From the NCBI GenBank assembly GCA_903866255.1, contig CAIPMW010000084.1, positions 1 to 64,000 of the forward strand: 64,000 bases of DNA, given 5' to 3'. Source of the DNA: an uncultured Chlorobiaceae bacterium (lineage in GTDB: Bacteria > Bacteroidota > Chlorobiia > Chlorobiales > Chlorobiaceae). Positions 9,301 through 17,759 of this stretch are shown one piece after another (position 1 is the first letter of the stretch; each line of letters starts with the position of its first letter). Both the position numbers and the translations under genes were made by a program. A model generated the notes under the pieces. It saw only the letters and a program-made list of their open reading frames with translations. It had not been told where the DNA came from and searched no databases.

Positions 9301-11582
9301 CCACCGGCATTAAAAGTTAATTGTGCGCCGGTTGTGGACATTGCCTTGTCAATAATTACGGATCCACCTGTCCCGCCAGCCTGCAGAATGATTGAACTTG
9401 TAAATGATCTCGGCGTTTCTGGCAATAACCCACCAAAAGTTACCTTTCCGGTACCATCCGCACTTCCAAAAGTGACGGAGGAGAACCCTGTGATTTGAGA
9501 AAGTGCAGTATCAATGTTCCCGCCTGTACCGATAGTCATGTTACTGGAAACGCTGTACGGCTTCAGCGTGATCTGCTGGGTGCCGTTTCCTGTTACATTA
9601 CCGGTAAACAAAAAGTCGCTGGCCTGAAGAATGATGTTAGAACTGGCTGCCGGAGTTATTGGACTGCCGAACGTCAACAGTCCGTTACAGGAGATCGACG
9701 GGCTGCCGCTGAGAGTTAGCGGCTGATCGAAGACAAGACCTGCACCGGTGGCAGTGATGGCACTGGCAATGGTATAAGCTCCAGTACCTGCTTCGGTGAC
9801 AAACGAAACAGAGCCACTGTTCAACGTAATCGGCGACGTAACGCTGATATAGTTATAAACAGCAGTACTGGTTCCCGAGATTTTAAGCGCAAGATTGCCC
9901 GAACCTGTTATGGAGATTGGACCATTTACAGTAAATCTATCTTTAACTCTCAGGGTAATATCACCTGTAGCAGTTACCCCTTCTGGCGTAATATAAATAT
10001 GATCTTTATTTTCATAGAGATTTATCGAACCAACAACATTTGCTGTGAAATCATCAAAATCACTGATATCACGAGGATCAGCGATATCACCTTTATAATC
10101 AAGATTAAAGTCACCTGTTCCGTATAATTCGAGCAAACCGTAAGCCTCAATTTTCGCATGAGATTGAACTCCTCCGGTACTTGTGATTTTCAGTTTTCCG
10201 CCACCAAGTGAAATAGGGCTGTTGATGGTAACAGCCTTGTTGACAGCACCATTTGTGCCGCTTTGAAGTACAAGCTGCCCGGAACCCCCGGTACCCGAAA
10301 TACCGGCATTGATTGTCACCGCGCCATCAGCCAGAAGTGAAAGAGTTTGAAAGGATATATTGACGGGGCTGTTGACCAGAATATCCCCATTTCCGTCAGT
10401 TGAAGGATCCGTGGCAATAGTGACGTTTGTGGTTGATAAACTATTGGAAAGTGTCGTGGCTCCGATGCCGTTGACAGTCTGTGCTCCTGAGCCTGCGCTG
10501 ACCGTGAAATCAACCGGGTCAATAAGCCATGTGCCTGCATTACCAAAGGGCGCCAGAGTGGTGATTGTGGCTCCATCGAAAACGGTGAGTTCTCTACCGG
10601 AGGTTTCAATAAAACCGCCATTGCCTCCGTAAGGAGCTGAAGCATCAAGAGTGCCATTGACAGTTGTCTTACCAGTATCCATATCGGAGACAAGCATGAT
10701 GCGCCCACCCTTTTTCTGGATGGTGCGGGCCTCAATGACACCGGTATTGCTGGCAGTTGCCATCCGCAGGGCATCGGCGGCTTTTGCGGTCATCACAACC
10801 ACTCCACCATCGGCCTTGATAAGCCCCTTGTTCTCCACAAGGGCATCTACAGCTCCCCGATCGACTGTGTAGCTGATGAGCCCGTCACCTTTGAAGTCGA
10901 GCGAAACCTGGTCCGCAGCGGCAAAGAGAGCATTGCCGCTGTTGGCTGTAATGCTCCCCGCATTCGTGACCCTGGGAGCCATGAGGGCAACCACTCCACC
11001 GTCAGCGATAGCGATTATTCCCTGATTGAGGATGGAACCTGCACTTCCCTCGTTTGTGAACCTGTATTTCGCAGCAAGAAAGTCACTGTCGAACATGTTG
11101 AGCGACGAGGCGACAAGCCCGCCAACATTAACCGTTGCTGTTTTGCCGAAAATAATTCCGGCCTGATTGAGCAAAAACACCTGACCGTTGGCCGAAAGCG
11201 AACCCATGATCTGCGAAGGATTCTGGTCGTTGATTCGGTTCAGTGATGCGGCGACACTGTTGGGCTGATTGAAATGGACTGATGCATTTTCTCCAATATT
11301 GAAACTCTGCCAGTTGGCGATCATTTTCTGGCTGAACTGGTTCACCGTCATCCGGGTACCAGTAGTGGCAATAGTGGCAATGCCTGCGGTTATCTGGCCT
11401 CCAACTGGAAGAGAAGCAGGATCTAGAGCATAAACTGGCCCTCCAGAGGCAAACATCGAAGCAAGAACAGCCAGGCACCGTAGCGGCGATGAGGGAACCT
11501 TTCCGTTACCCGTTACCTTTTCTGAAACAACAATCCACCTCTCCTTTGTGTTGGACCAGATGAAGTTGAATAGCCTGTTCAT
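6348..11582 (-). CDS. Two-partner secretion exoprotein (filamentous-haemagglutinin-like, TpsA)
   Basis: A protein of about 1744 residues. The start is placed at ATG 11582 because it begins an extended signal peptide: MNRLFNFIWSNTKERW then VVSEKV, followed by a hydrophobic core ending at GPVYA. The frame stays open upstream to 11654, but those codons overlap the tpsB stop and would spoil the signal. Residues about 55-300 form the TPS secretion domain (NQFSQKMIANWQSFNIG, NPSQIMGSL, NQAGIIFG, NVGGLVAS). A long Gly/Ser/Thr beta-helix-like region follows, then three MBG-type domains (TYGD, KTYGDLDP, KVYGAADP) and three YDG repeats. A Ser/Thr/Ala-rich linker and a hydrophobic tail ending MYKKS close the protein. 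The partner transporter tpsB lies 68 bases upstream. It is probably surface-exposed or released; an adhesin role is inferred. Confidence 0.9.
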   Translation of the reverse strand: MNRLFNFIWSNTKERWIVVSEKVTGNGKVPSSPLRCLAVLASMFASGGPVYALDPASLPVGGQITAGIATIATTGTRMTVNQFSQKMIANWQSFNIGENASVHFNQPNSVAASLNRINDQNPSQIMGSLSANGQVFLLNQAGIIFGKTATVNVGGLVASSLNMFDSDFLAAKYRFTNEGSAGSILNQGIIAIADGGVVALMAPRVTNAGSITANSGNALFAAADQVSLDFKGDGLISYTVDRGAVDALVENKGLIKADGGVVVMTAKAADALRMATASNTGVIEARTIQKKGGRIMLVSDMDTGKTTVNGTLDASAPYGGNGGFIETSGRELTVFDGATITTLAPFGNAGTWLIDPVDFTVSAGSGAQTVNGIGATTLSNSLSTTNVTIATDPSTDGNGDILVNSPVNISFQTLSLLADGAVTINAGISGTGGSGQLVLQSGTNGAVNKAVTINSPISLGGGKLKITSTGGVQSHAKIEAYGLLELYGTGDFNLDYKGDIADPRDISDFDDFTANVVGSINLYENKDHIYITPEGVTATGDITLRVKDRFTVNGPISITGSGNLALKISGTSTAVYNYISVTSPITLNSGSVSFVTEAGTGAYTIASAITATGAGLVFDQPLTLSGSPSISCNGLLTFGSPITPAASSNIILQASDFLFTGNVTGNGTQQITLKPYSVSSNMTIGTGGNIDTALSQITGFSSVTFGSADGTGKVTFGGLLPETPRSFTSSIILQAGGTGGSVIIDKAMSTTGAQLTFNAGGLLSINQSAGTQTGAVSLTGDAITLADTKSVFSSSGGAITISANTLTLSGTATLSSAGSLAITPATSGMTIGLAGGSGTLALPSGYFSSNFARGFSDITLGNATAGNVTIGGNITLRDNFSLISGGSITVNGALTGGANTITLTAAGDISISGNITNTNTTSSAIRINSTGGNIVISNPAPTITTGEGGFATLYTGTVSGSTNLTSLSGLSPGSGRFRYSSTATSTHYTSSLTAGLNAVYREQPSLEVKAESQTITYGDVTPTFTPTMVTGYKNGDTFSGTTVTGTATWLINGNTPATLYSAGSYDVTYSSGLASSLGYGFTDNISISKELTVSQRPITITAEPKVKTYGDLDPVLTCTIEPPGSGRGLVSGDLFTGSLSRASGETVQGGPYAINLGTVGNSNYSINYMASNLTVNARPITLSATAGSKVYGAADPSLSVSVSSGTLGSATVNDALSDVTGMLSRQAGSTVGTYDIALGNGSKASNYLITFTSDNNVFSITPKTVRLSASKSYDGTTGLAGAVTVVTGVGSETLTYTNAFASDANVATANKFISSITLADGSGQAGNYQLPVLGSVAAPVTISPKTVTLSANKTYDSTKELTGAVTIETGVGSETLSYSHAAASDANVATANKFISTITLADGTHGGVASNYQLPKLSVATAPVIITPKVVTLSAKKNYDGTTSLEGAVTIVTGVGSETLTYTNAQATDANAATVNTFISTITLADGSGLASNYQLPALNSSNVPVIIKPLPMAATTVPLAVTVPLEVTAIKQSAPDGAANSSAPQTSAGTVNGESSSTTATTGAAESSSATTSTAGSGESPAASSSTTTAAAGEGSPASTATTAGTPSGTGSKAGLNAAANRARMAAGSAKPGLQGAMSGSGLNFRPPDQVMDNAIAAGSFAANSLTTGTSFTESSIAEVVSSPDKVSFSSGTPVSGRQPRNGVSKKTKKTNRSDAPPDPIAFGTFGTLGYLTIYLFSMYKKS
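7072..7800 (-). repeat. Three tandem YDG-domain repeats inside tpsA
   Basis: Three consecutive units with periods of 246 and 252 bases; the plus-strand landmark GGTAGTTG or GGTAATTG begins at 7100, 7346 and 7598. Each unit encodes a YDGTT or YDSTK start, VxTGVGSETLTYTN, a DANxATxNxFIS segment and ITLADG..NYQLP. The near-identity at the nucleotide level makes this stretch a likely site of copy-number change by recombination. Confidence 0.85.
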
Positions 11583-11650
11583 AGAGCGAATTCTTGAAAT
11601 ATGGAAAAAAGCAGATACCATATTGAGGCTCCTGCATGACCCGTCATGCT

Positions 11651-13414
11651 TCAAAAAGTGAACATGGCCTGCAGCCAGAAGCGATTACGGTCACTCCTGC
11701 CATCCGAGTTTTTGCCGTAAGCGTCTCGTCCGGGGTTGTCGCCAATCACATAAGCCCAGCTTGCACGCAGAGATCCCCCACCCGCCAGGCTGCTTATCAA
11801 CCCAATCCCGCCACCCTGCAGCCAGTAATCATTGCGGCCAGTCGCATTAGAAACGTCGCCCACATATCGCTCATGATTAAGCGTGATATGACCTGCATCA
11901 TAAAATGCGCCGAGCTGGACGCTGCCCCATTTGGCGGGAAAAGGGAGCATGTAGCGAAGATCGGCACTAAAAAGCTGCCCATCGTCACCAGATGCCTCGC
12001 TGACCGGGTAGGCCCGAATACTGCCGGGGCCACCAAGCGACATCTTTTCACTGGAACTCAGATTGCTGGTTGCTGCCTGGGTTGTAGCCGAGATATTGAT
12101 GCTGACCTGTTCGGAGAGACGCTGGAATCGCGCAAGAGCGAAGTTAAAGCGGCTATACCCTCCCTCCGTGCCGGTGAGGGTTATGTCGGCAATGGATTCA
12201 TGAAGAGTTCCGATGGTGGCAGCAAGCGTGTATGTTGTGTAACCGCCGCCGAAAAACTGGTCGTACCGGTCACCACTGACACTGAACGTGGCGTTGCTGA
12301 GCTGCTTGTCAGAGATATTGATATCGGAACTGCTGTCGGTTAGCGACCTGTATCCACAGGAGAGGCTTGTCGTCATGTTGGTGGTACGGCTGCGGAGAAG
12401 CGGGTAGCTCAAGCCAGCATCAATGCTGCTGCTCTCTCCTTTCATTTGCAGAGAGGCCAACTCCCCTCCAAGTTCATAGCGCATGCCAGTGTAAGCAAGG
12501 TTTGCCCTGATGCCATTGAACATGAGGGGAACACTGTAACCGATTCGACCCTGTACAAGAGCTGAAGATTCGGTCAGCAACAGGTTAAGCTGGTCTCCAT
12601 AACGGAGCGGGTCGTTGACAGAGAGCGTAGCATTGCCTCGGCATACGCCAGTATAAAAGCTGCCCTGATTGTCGCCCCACACAGCCCCTGAAAAAATTGA
12701 TCCTTCAGCAACAGCTATCTCAACTCCACTGGTACCAGATTCTGTTCCGGAAACAAGAGAGGCTCTCGCGCTAATCCCCGGCAGATCATTCATAAGCAGG
12801 AGTGAGCGCTCAAGCTGGTGCTCGTTGACAGGCTCACCTTTTTTAACGGCCGGACTACCAATATTTATAAGAGTTTTGTCGGCGATCCTCACACTGTTGT
12901 CTCGCTTGATAACAATGCGACCATCACTCTTGACCAGTGTGACCGCGATATGGATGATGCCTGGAGTAATATCCTGAGACGGAACCCAGGCTCTTGCCTG
13001 ATAGAAACCCTTTTCTTTAAAAAGCGCCGTAATGTTATCGGCAAGAAGCTGCAACTCTCTGAACGAAAGGGTTTTGCCTACTGCGGAAGCAACTCTTTCC
13101 CTGAGTTGTGCTTCGGTTGCTACGCCCTCGTAACCACTGAAGATAAAACCTTTGATCTCAACCCGGAGACCTTCATCAACTGTAGCAAGGACTCTCTGTT
13201 TTTCTTCAGGAAGTGGCAGTTGCCGCAACTGCTCCGGAACGGGCTTTTGATCTCGAAGAATGCTGCCAGCATCTGGAACGGTCTGCGCATGAAGCGAAGA
13301 GGCAGAAAGCAGACACAAAATTGCAAGCAGTCTCGACACTCGTGTTACTATTTTCACCAACAACCTGCCTTCACGCTTTATGAGAAACTGACGTACTTCA
13401 TAAGAACTGTACAT
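11651..13414 (-). CDS. Two-partner secretion outer-membrane transporter (ShlB/FhaC family, TpsB)
   Basis: An outer-membrane pore that exports the adjacent TpsA exoprotein. The frame from 13414 gives 587 residues, but a GTG at 13357 preceded by GAAGG is a better start: it leads directly into VKIVTRVSRLLAILCLL and a cleavage site at SLHA. After the signal come POTRA-type repeats (residues about 75-230, with LRERVASAVGKTLSF and KEKGFYQARAWVPSQDI) and then a long beta-barrel with alternating aromatic strands. The barrel contains FSADLRYMLPFP and ends RFWLQAMFTF, with the terminal Phe typical of outer-membrane proteins. It lies 68 bases before the chosen tpsA start and is probably co-transcribed with it. 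Confidence 0.93.
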   Translation of the reverse strand: MYSSYEVRQFLIKREGRLLVKIVTRVSRLLAILCLLSASSLHAQTVPDAGSILRDQKPVPEQLRQLPLPEEKQRVLATVDEGLRVEIKGFIFSGYEGVATEAQLRERVASAVGKTLSFRELQLLADNITALFKEKGFYQARAWVPSQDITPGIIHIAVTLVKSDGRIVIKRDNSVRIADKTLINIGSPAVKKGEPVNEHQLERSLLLMNDLPGISARASLVSGTESGTSGVEIAVAEGSIFSGAVWGDNQGSFYTGVCRGNATLSVNDPLRYGDQLNLLLTESSALVQGRIGYSVPLMFNGIRANLAYTGMRYELGGELASLQMKGESSSIDAGLSYPLLRSRTTNMTTSLSCGYRSLTDSSSDINISDKQLSNATFSVSGDRYDQFFGGGYTTYTLAATIGTLHESIADITLTGTEGGYSRFNFALARFQRLSEQVSINISATTQAATSNLSSSEKMSLGGPGSIRAYPVSEASGDDGQLFSADLRYMLPFPAKWGSVQLGAFYDAGHITLNHERYVGDVSNATGRNDYWLQGGGIGLISSLAGGGSLRASWAYVIGDNPGRDAYGKNSDGRSDRNRFWLQAMFTF

Positions 13415-13545
13415 CGTGTTAAACTAAAAATATGTTTACAATAACAGCTACTGCCCGATGAAACTCACAAACGGCTAAACAGTTGAAAACAGCCGACATT
13501 AATTCAGGGCAACGGTTATTGCCAACAAATCGTTCTTGAAAATAA

Positions 13546-14094
13546 TCAATGCTCTTTATGTTCTTCTCTCAAGTAAGTCACCCACAGCGCTCCGGCAACA
13601 AGAATAATTCCAATACACAGATATAAAAGATCTAAAGGGGTCGCGTAGTTTGTGGATAAGGATTTTTCTAAAAAAGTAACAATCAGGATCATAAGAATAA
13701 CTTTACCGATATTACCTTTGAGATCGTCAAGAGTTTGAATATTCAACCAGTTTGGTCGAGAATCTGCCGTTCGACTTGCCGGATCGATTTTGCTGATGAA
13801 TAATTCATAAAGACCCATACTGAAAATGAGCAGCACTGTTGCAAAAAGGTAATTATCAACCGAGTTAATCAATAACGGAACAATTCGGTCAACATGATGT
13901 AGCTCGGGAGCTTGACCAAGTCTGTTTAATTGTTCAAGAAATAAATATCCCCCATCAGCAATCAAAAGTGTTCCTTTGACGAACATAATAACGGAGGACA
14001 CAAGAGAACCAACAACCGCAATCATCACAATAAATCGAAAATTAAACAGTGTATATTCAAACACACGCTCGATCATACCTCTTATCTGTTTCAC
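13546..14094 (-). CDS. UPF0114/YqhA family membrane protein
   Basis: A 182-residue inner-membrane protein with four hydrophobic segments: about 17-41 (FRFIVMIAVVGSLVSSVIMF), 80-97 (NYLFATVLLIFSMGLYEL), 128-145 (GKVILMILIVTFLEKSL) and 153-173. Lengths and features such as SVDNYLFATVLLIFSMGLYEL, FISKID and LKGNIGKVI match the UPF0114 (YqhA) family, whose function is unknown. It lies 82 bases downstream of the Cache/channel gene on the same strand and may be co-transcribed with it. Confidence 0.85.
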   Translation of the reverse strand: MKQIRGMIERVFEYTLFNFRFIVMIAVVGSLVSSVIMFVKGTLLIADGGYLFLEQLNRLGQAPELHHVDRIVPLLINSVDNYLFATVLLIFSMGLYELFISKIDPASRTADSRPNWLNIQTLDDLKGNIGKVILMILIVTFLEKSLSTNYATPLDLLYLCIGIILVAGALWVTYLREEHKEH

Positions 14095-14176
14095 GTATTT
14101 TATGATTACCAGGTTTAAAAAATGAACTTACAACAATAATTCAATCCCTTGAATATCTGCAGGAATTCTGACCTAA

Positions 14177-16345
14177 TCAATAAAAGCTGACCAGGGTAAG
14201 AATATAAAAAATGCCGGTATATAATGGCCAGTACAGATACCTGTAAAAAATGCCATGCCTGTAAGTAAAAAAATATCCGCTCTTCTTGGTAATGGCAACT
14301 ACAAAAAACACATTAATCAGCATTGCGAAATAAATCATGAAATAGATTTTTTCGATATAGAGAATACCCTGAGGTATTACCTGTATCCTGACACTCTGTA
14401 TTGTTACCACCAGGAACATCGTAAAGGCGGTTCCAATAGCTGTTGCCTCTTTGGCATCAAAGCTGAATGATTCTGCATCGTCTTCGTGAGTGATCATATA
14501 GACACCGGAAAACAGTATTACCATAATGATGAATATTGGAATCATCATGGAAATAAAGCTGTTGAGCCAGCCACGCTCAATAGTGATATTCAAACTAAGA
14601 TCTTTGACGACCGGTCGCTCCAAAAGCGTGCGTCGTCCATAATCAATATTATCTGGTTGTTCTGAAAAATTAAAATAGGTACTATTGACATTCCATCCGG
14701 AAATAGCAAATCCATCCGCCACCATAGGTTTGGCTATCGGGGAGGTAATTTTATACGATGCGATATCAGGAACAAAAATAATGGATTCGAACTTTTTGGG
14801 TTGACACATCCTGATTTTAATATTGTACCTGTCAAAAGGGTAAAGCGAACTCTTTAAATCCTGCTGGAGTCGAGTACAGAAATTCCATCCAATAACCAGA
14901 AAGCCATTTTCTTCCATTCGGTAACTTTCGTACATCTTGGTTTCAATCTGATCAGGAAACAGTATACCCCCAACTTGCTTTGCATCCATACCTGCAGGAA
15001 TCCTTTGCCACATCGTCCCATACACCTCGGCCATCTCATTTGGCTCTGAAACAGAAAGAGAATTGACTGTAATACCCGTCTGGATAAATTGTGGTGGCAA
15101 AGACTGAGTGCGCATGGCCTTGTCTGTCTGCTCTTTCTTGTACTGCTCAATTTGAGTAAATGTCGTAATACATTTATCTTCATAAGGAGACGTTGCGCCT
15201 CTTGTAATCTGGAGCGCCCATATACAGATCAGACCCGCCAGAAATATAAGACTGGCTACCCATGAATATCGCTTGAGCTGCTTGAGGAAAACGTCAGATG
15301 ATAAAGACAACAGGATAAAGTAGAGCCCTGAAAGAAGCAGGAAAACAATAAATGCTGTCAGCAACAACATCATTTGCTGTTTCAGAAATCCATCCGACAC
15401 AGTCAGTTCATCGACAAGCAGCGCGAGGCCCACAAACCATCCTGTTGATGTGACGGGTTCAAACCGGAATATGGATTTCTGACCGGTAATGATGCTTTTT
15501 TCAAAGATGCTGACACCAGCTTTAGCCTTAAATGCGTTCAGCAGGTTTTTGCTGTTGCCTGCCTCATAAGTATTTTTCGCATAATCCAGCAATTTGAAAT
15601 TGTTGACAACAAGATTTTTGTCAGGATGATCCAGCACCACTCCAGCGCCATCAACAATGAAACGATAGCCATACTGCCCCAAATTCTGATAGCCAAGCGA
15701 TTTCTGAAAATCATCAATTGAGGTGCTCGCCGAAACAGCTCCAATAAGTTTTTTTTCGCCTGAATTCGTGGTAGTATAAAGCCGCTGTTGATACTTCAGC
15801 ATAACAGCCTTGTCGCTTTTATTCCAGGCTGCCTTTTGCCACCCATCCTTCATGTCGACCAGCTCCGCAGGCGGTAATCCACCACGAGCATCGGACTTGC
15901 CGGAAACCCTCATATCCACGATACCATGAATACGGGTTCTACCAGAGACAGACAGTCTTTGGGATACTGATGAGGAGTCGGCATCAGATAAAAAGCTTAT
16001 CGAATACCGCAATGGAACACTGGAGCGCTTTTCAGAGAGAATGCCAATCAGGTTATTCTCATTAAACTCCTTCTCGCTGGCTGCAAGAGTGATATCCCTG
16101 ACCGTTCGCTCAATATTTCTGGCCATATTGTCGATTTTATGGGAATCAGCAGCAGCGGCCTTAATTGCTCTGGTGTTTATATCATCATTGCTTGAATAAA
16201 ACAGAAAAGCGAGATTGACAGAAAAAAAGAGCAGCACAGCAAAGGCAAGAGCTGTCAGCAATAACACGAGTACCTTCACCCTGTGATAGAGAGCACTGTC
16301 TTTCTTCAGTAAAGGCTTCCATTGTTCTAGCTGATCTAATGGCAT
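14177..16345 (-). CDS. Cache sensor fused to a Cys-loop-receptor-like (pentameric ligand-gated) channel
   Basis: A 722-residue membrane protein. TM1 is at 24-50. An extracytoplasmic region at 55-320 has Cache-like features: ADSHKIDNMARNIERTVRD, LIGAVSASTSIDDFQ, GYRFIVDGAGVVLDHPDK and TGWFVGLALL. Two TMs follow at 325-348 and 361-381, then a second extracytoplasmic domain of about 210 residues ending in LSLNITIERGW. Four TMs close the protein at about 595-618, 633-655, 661-686 and 700-721. The second half matches the pentameric ligand-gated channel plan: LYPFDRYNI at 501-509 stands where the Cys-loop FPFD motif lies, IERGW..FISMMIP leads into M1, and IPQGILYIEKIYF forms the M2-M3 loop. Ligand and ion selectivity cannot be told. 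Cache fusions to bacterial channels are known (DeCLIC), but the two extra TMs between domains are unusual. Confidence 0.75.
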   Translation of the reverse strand: MPLDQLEQWKPLLKKDSALYHRVKVLVLLLTALAFAVLLFFSVNLAFLFYSSNDDINTRAIKAAAADSHKIDNMARNIERTVRDITLAASEKEFNENNLIGILSEKRSSVPLRYSISFLSDADSSSVSQRLSVSGRTRIHGIVDMRVSGKSDARGGLPPAELVDMKDGWQKAAWNKSDKAVMLKYQQRLYTTTNSGEKKLIGAVSASTSIDDFQKSLGYQNLGQYGYRFIVDGAGVVLDHPDKNLVVNNFKLLDYAKNTYEAGNSKNLLNAFKAKAGVSIFEKSIITGQKSIFRFEPVTSTGWFVGLALLVDELTVSDGFLKQQMMLLLTAFIVFLLLSGLYFILLSLSSDVFLKQLKRYSWVASLIFLAGLICIWALQITRGATSPYEDKCITTFTQIEQYKKEQTDKAMRTQSLPPQFIQTGITVNSLSVSEPNEMAEVYGTMWQRIPAGMDAKQVGGILFPDQIETKMYESYRMEENGFLVIGWNFCTRLQQDLKSSLYPFDRYNIKIRMCQPKKFESIIFVPDIASYKITSPIAKPMVADGFAISGWNVNSTYFNFSEQPDNIDYGRRTLLERPVVKDLSLNITIERGWLNSFISMMIPIFIIMVILFSGVYMITHEDDAESFSFDAKEATAIGTAFTMFLVVTIQSVRIQVIPQGILYIEKIYFMIYFAMLINVFFVVAITKKSGYFFTYRHGIFYRYLYWPLYTGIFYILTLVSFY

Positions 16346-16516
16346 GATGGGGTATCAACAGAAAAAGTTCAGGAATCAATAAAACACAGCGGCAATGAAA
16401 ATACCGCTCCTTTCCCTCTCCGTATTATACTTATTTTGCATGGAAAAACTCAACTTTTTCATTTTTTTTACCAGCTCTCAAGAAAATTGTAGTGTATAAA
16501 GGTTAGTTAATATTAC

Positions 16517-17731
16517 TCAGCCACCCAAAAACCGCAGCGCAGCGTAAGCCAGCAACCCGCACCCTGTTTCAAGCGCACGCTCTTCGGGATTGAAGGTTGG
16601 AGAATGAAGAGTATTACTTTTATCGTTATCGGCCATACCCGTTCCTATCTGCCAGAACGTCCCCGAACAAACCTGGAGATAGTGGGAAAAATCCTCTGCT
16701 GTCATGATTGGATCACACTTAAGCACATTTTCTCTGCCCAGATACTCTGCACAAATACTCTCTGCCTGCTCTGTAACTGCCGGATTATTATAGAGAACAG
16801 GGTACCCCTGCCTGATCTCAAGTTCTACCTCAACGCCCAACCCCACAGCCACATGGGTAACCGTCTGGCGTAACCGCTCCTGAAGCTGTAATCGTAACTC
16901 CTCATTCATGGTTCTCATCGTGCCGGACATGATCACCTGCCTCGGGATGACATTGGTCGCATTGCCACCATGAATTGACGCTATTGAAACAACCGCAGGC
17001 TCATAAGGAGGGGCAACCCGACTGACAAGATGCTGAAGCGCTGTAATAATATGTGCCGAAGCAAGCACCGGATCTGCGGCTTTATGTGGTGCTGAAGCGT
17101 GACCTCCCTGCCCTGTTACGGTGAAATAAAGCTCATCTGCTGCCGCCATGAAACTCCCCCTGCAAAGGGCCACCTTACCACTCTCAATGTTGGGAAAGCA
17201 GTGCTGACCTAAAATGACCGATGGATGAAACATTTCGAAAAGACCAGCATCAAGAAAAGGTTTGGCTCCTCCGGGCGCTTTCTCCTCGGCTGGCTGAAAC
17301 ACAAGAAGCACGTCACCAGGAAGTTGCTCTCTCATCCCGGAAAGAATGTTTGCTGCCCCAAGAAGCATCGCTGTGTGCATGTCATGACCGCAAGCGTGCA
17401 TTTTTCCTGATTCCACTGAACAAAACCCGTGCATATTCTCTTCATTCAGTGGCAAAGCATCAATATCTGCCCGCAATGCCACAACTTTACCTGAAGTTGA
17501 TGGACGGCCTCCCCTGACAAGAGCAACAACACCAGTTTCCAGCAGCGGTTTTTCTGGAGTAATGCCAAGATCAAGCAGATAGTTGTTTATCAGCCCGGTG
17601 GTTCTCACCTCTTCATAAGAGAGTTCTGGATGAGCATGAATATCTCTCCTGAGAGCGACAACCTCCGAAAAAATTTCCGCTGCCCGACCCCGAATCTGTT
17701 CGGCTATCACTGCGGCATGTGCTGTGTTCAT
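16517..17731 (-). CDS. M20 family metal-dependent amidohydrolase (N-acyl amino acid/hippurate type)
   Basis: A 404-residue cytosolic hydrolase that removes acyl groups from amino acids or similar amides. The ATG at 17731 is chosen because GAGGTG stands just upstream and the family's N-terminal helix begins there. The frame is open to 17788, but that would overlap the CBS gene. Motifs are LRRDIHAHPELSYEE, ALRADIDALPL, MHACGHDMHTAMLLGAA (metal-binding Cys/His/Asp) and QPAEEKAPGGAKPFLDAG (catalytic Glu pair), then a dimerisation domain with GGHASAPH. It is the last gene of a five-gene run, 28 bases after the CBS gene. The exact substrate is not determinable. Confidence 0.92.
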   Translation of the reverse strand: MNTAHAAVIAEQIRGRAAEIFSEVVALRRDIHAHPELSYEEVRTTGLINNYLLDLGITPEKPLLETGVVALVRGGRPSTSGKVVALRADIDALPLNEENMHGFCSVESGKMHACGHDMHTAMLLGAANILSGMREQLPGDVLLVFQPAEEKAPGGAKPFLDAGLFEMFHPSVILGQHCFPNIESGKVALCRGSFMAAADELYFTVTGQGGHASAPHKAADPVLASAHIITALQHLVSRVAPPYEPAVVSIASIHGGNATNVIPRQVIMSGTMRTMNEELRLQLQERLRQTVTHVAVGLGVEVELEIRQGYPVLYNNPAVTEQAESICAEYLGRENVLKCDPIMTAEDFSHYLQVCSGTFWQIGTGMADNDKSNTLHSPTFNPEERALETGCGLLAYAALRFLGG

Positions 17732-17759
17732 ACTCACCTCATCGTTATTGTTCAAATCA

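Noticed and set aside
11583-11654. Upstream extension of the tpsA frame to 11654
   Set aside because: It would put 24 residues before the extended signal peptide and overlap the tpsB stop; the ATG at 11582 starts the ESPR exactly.
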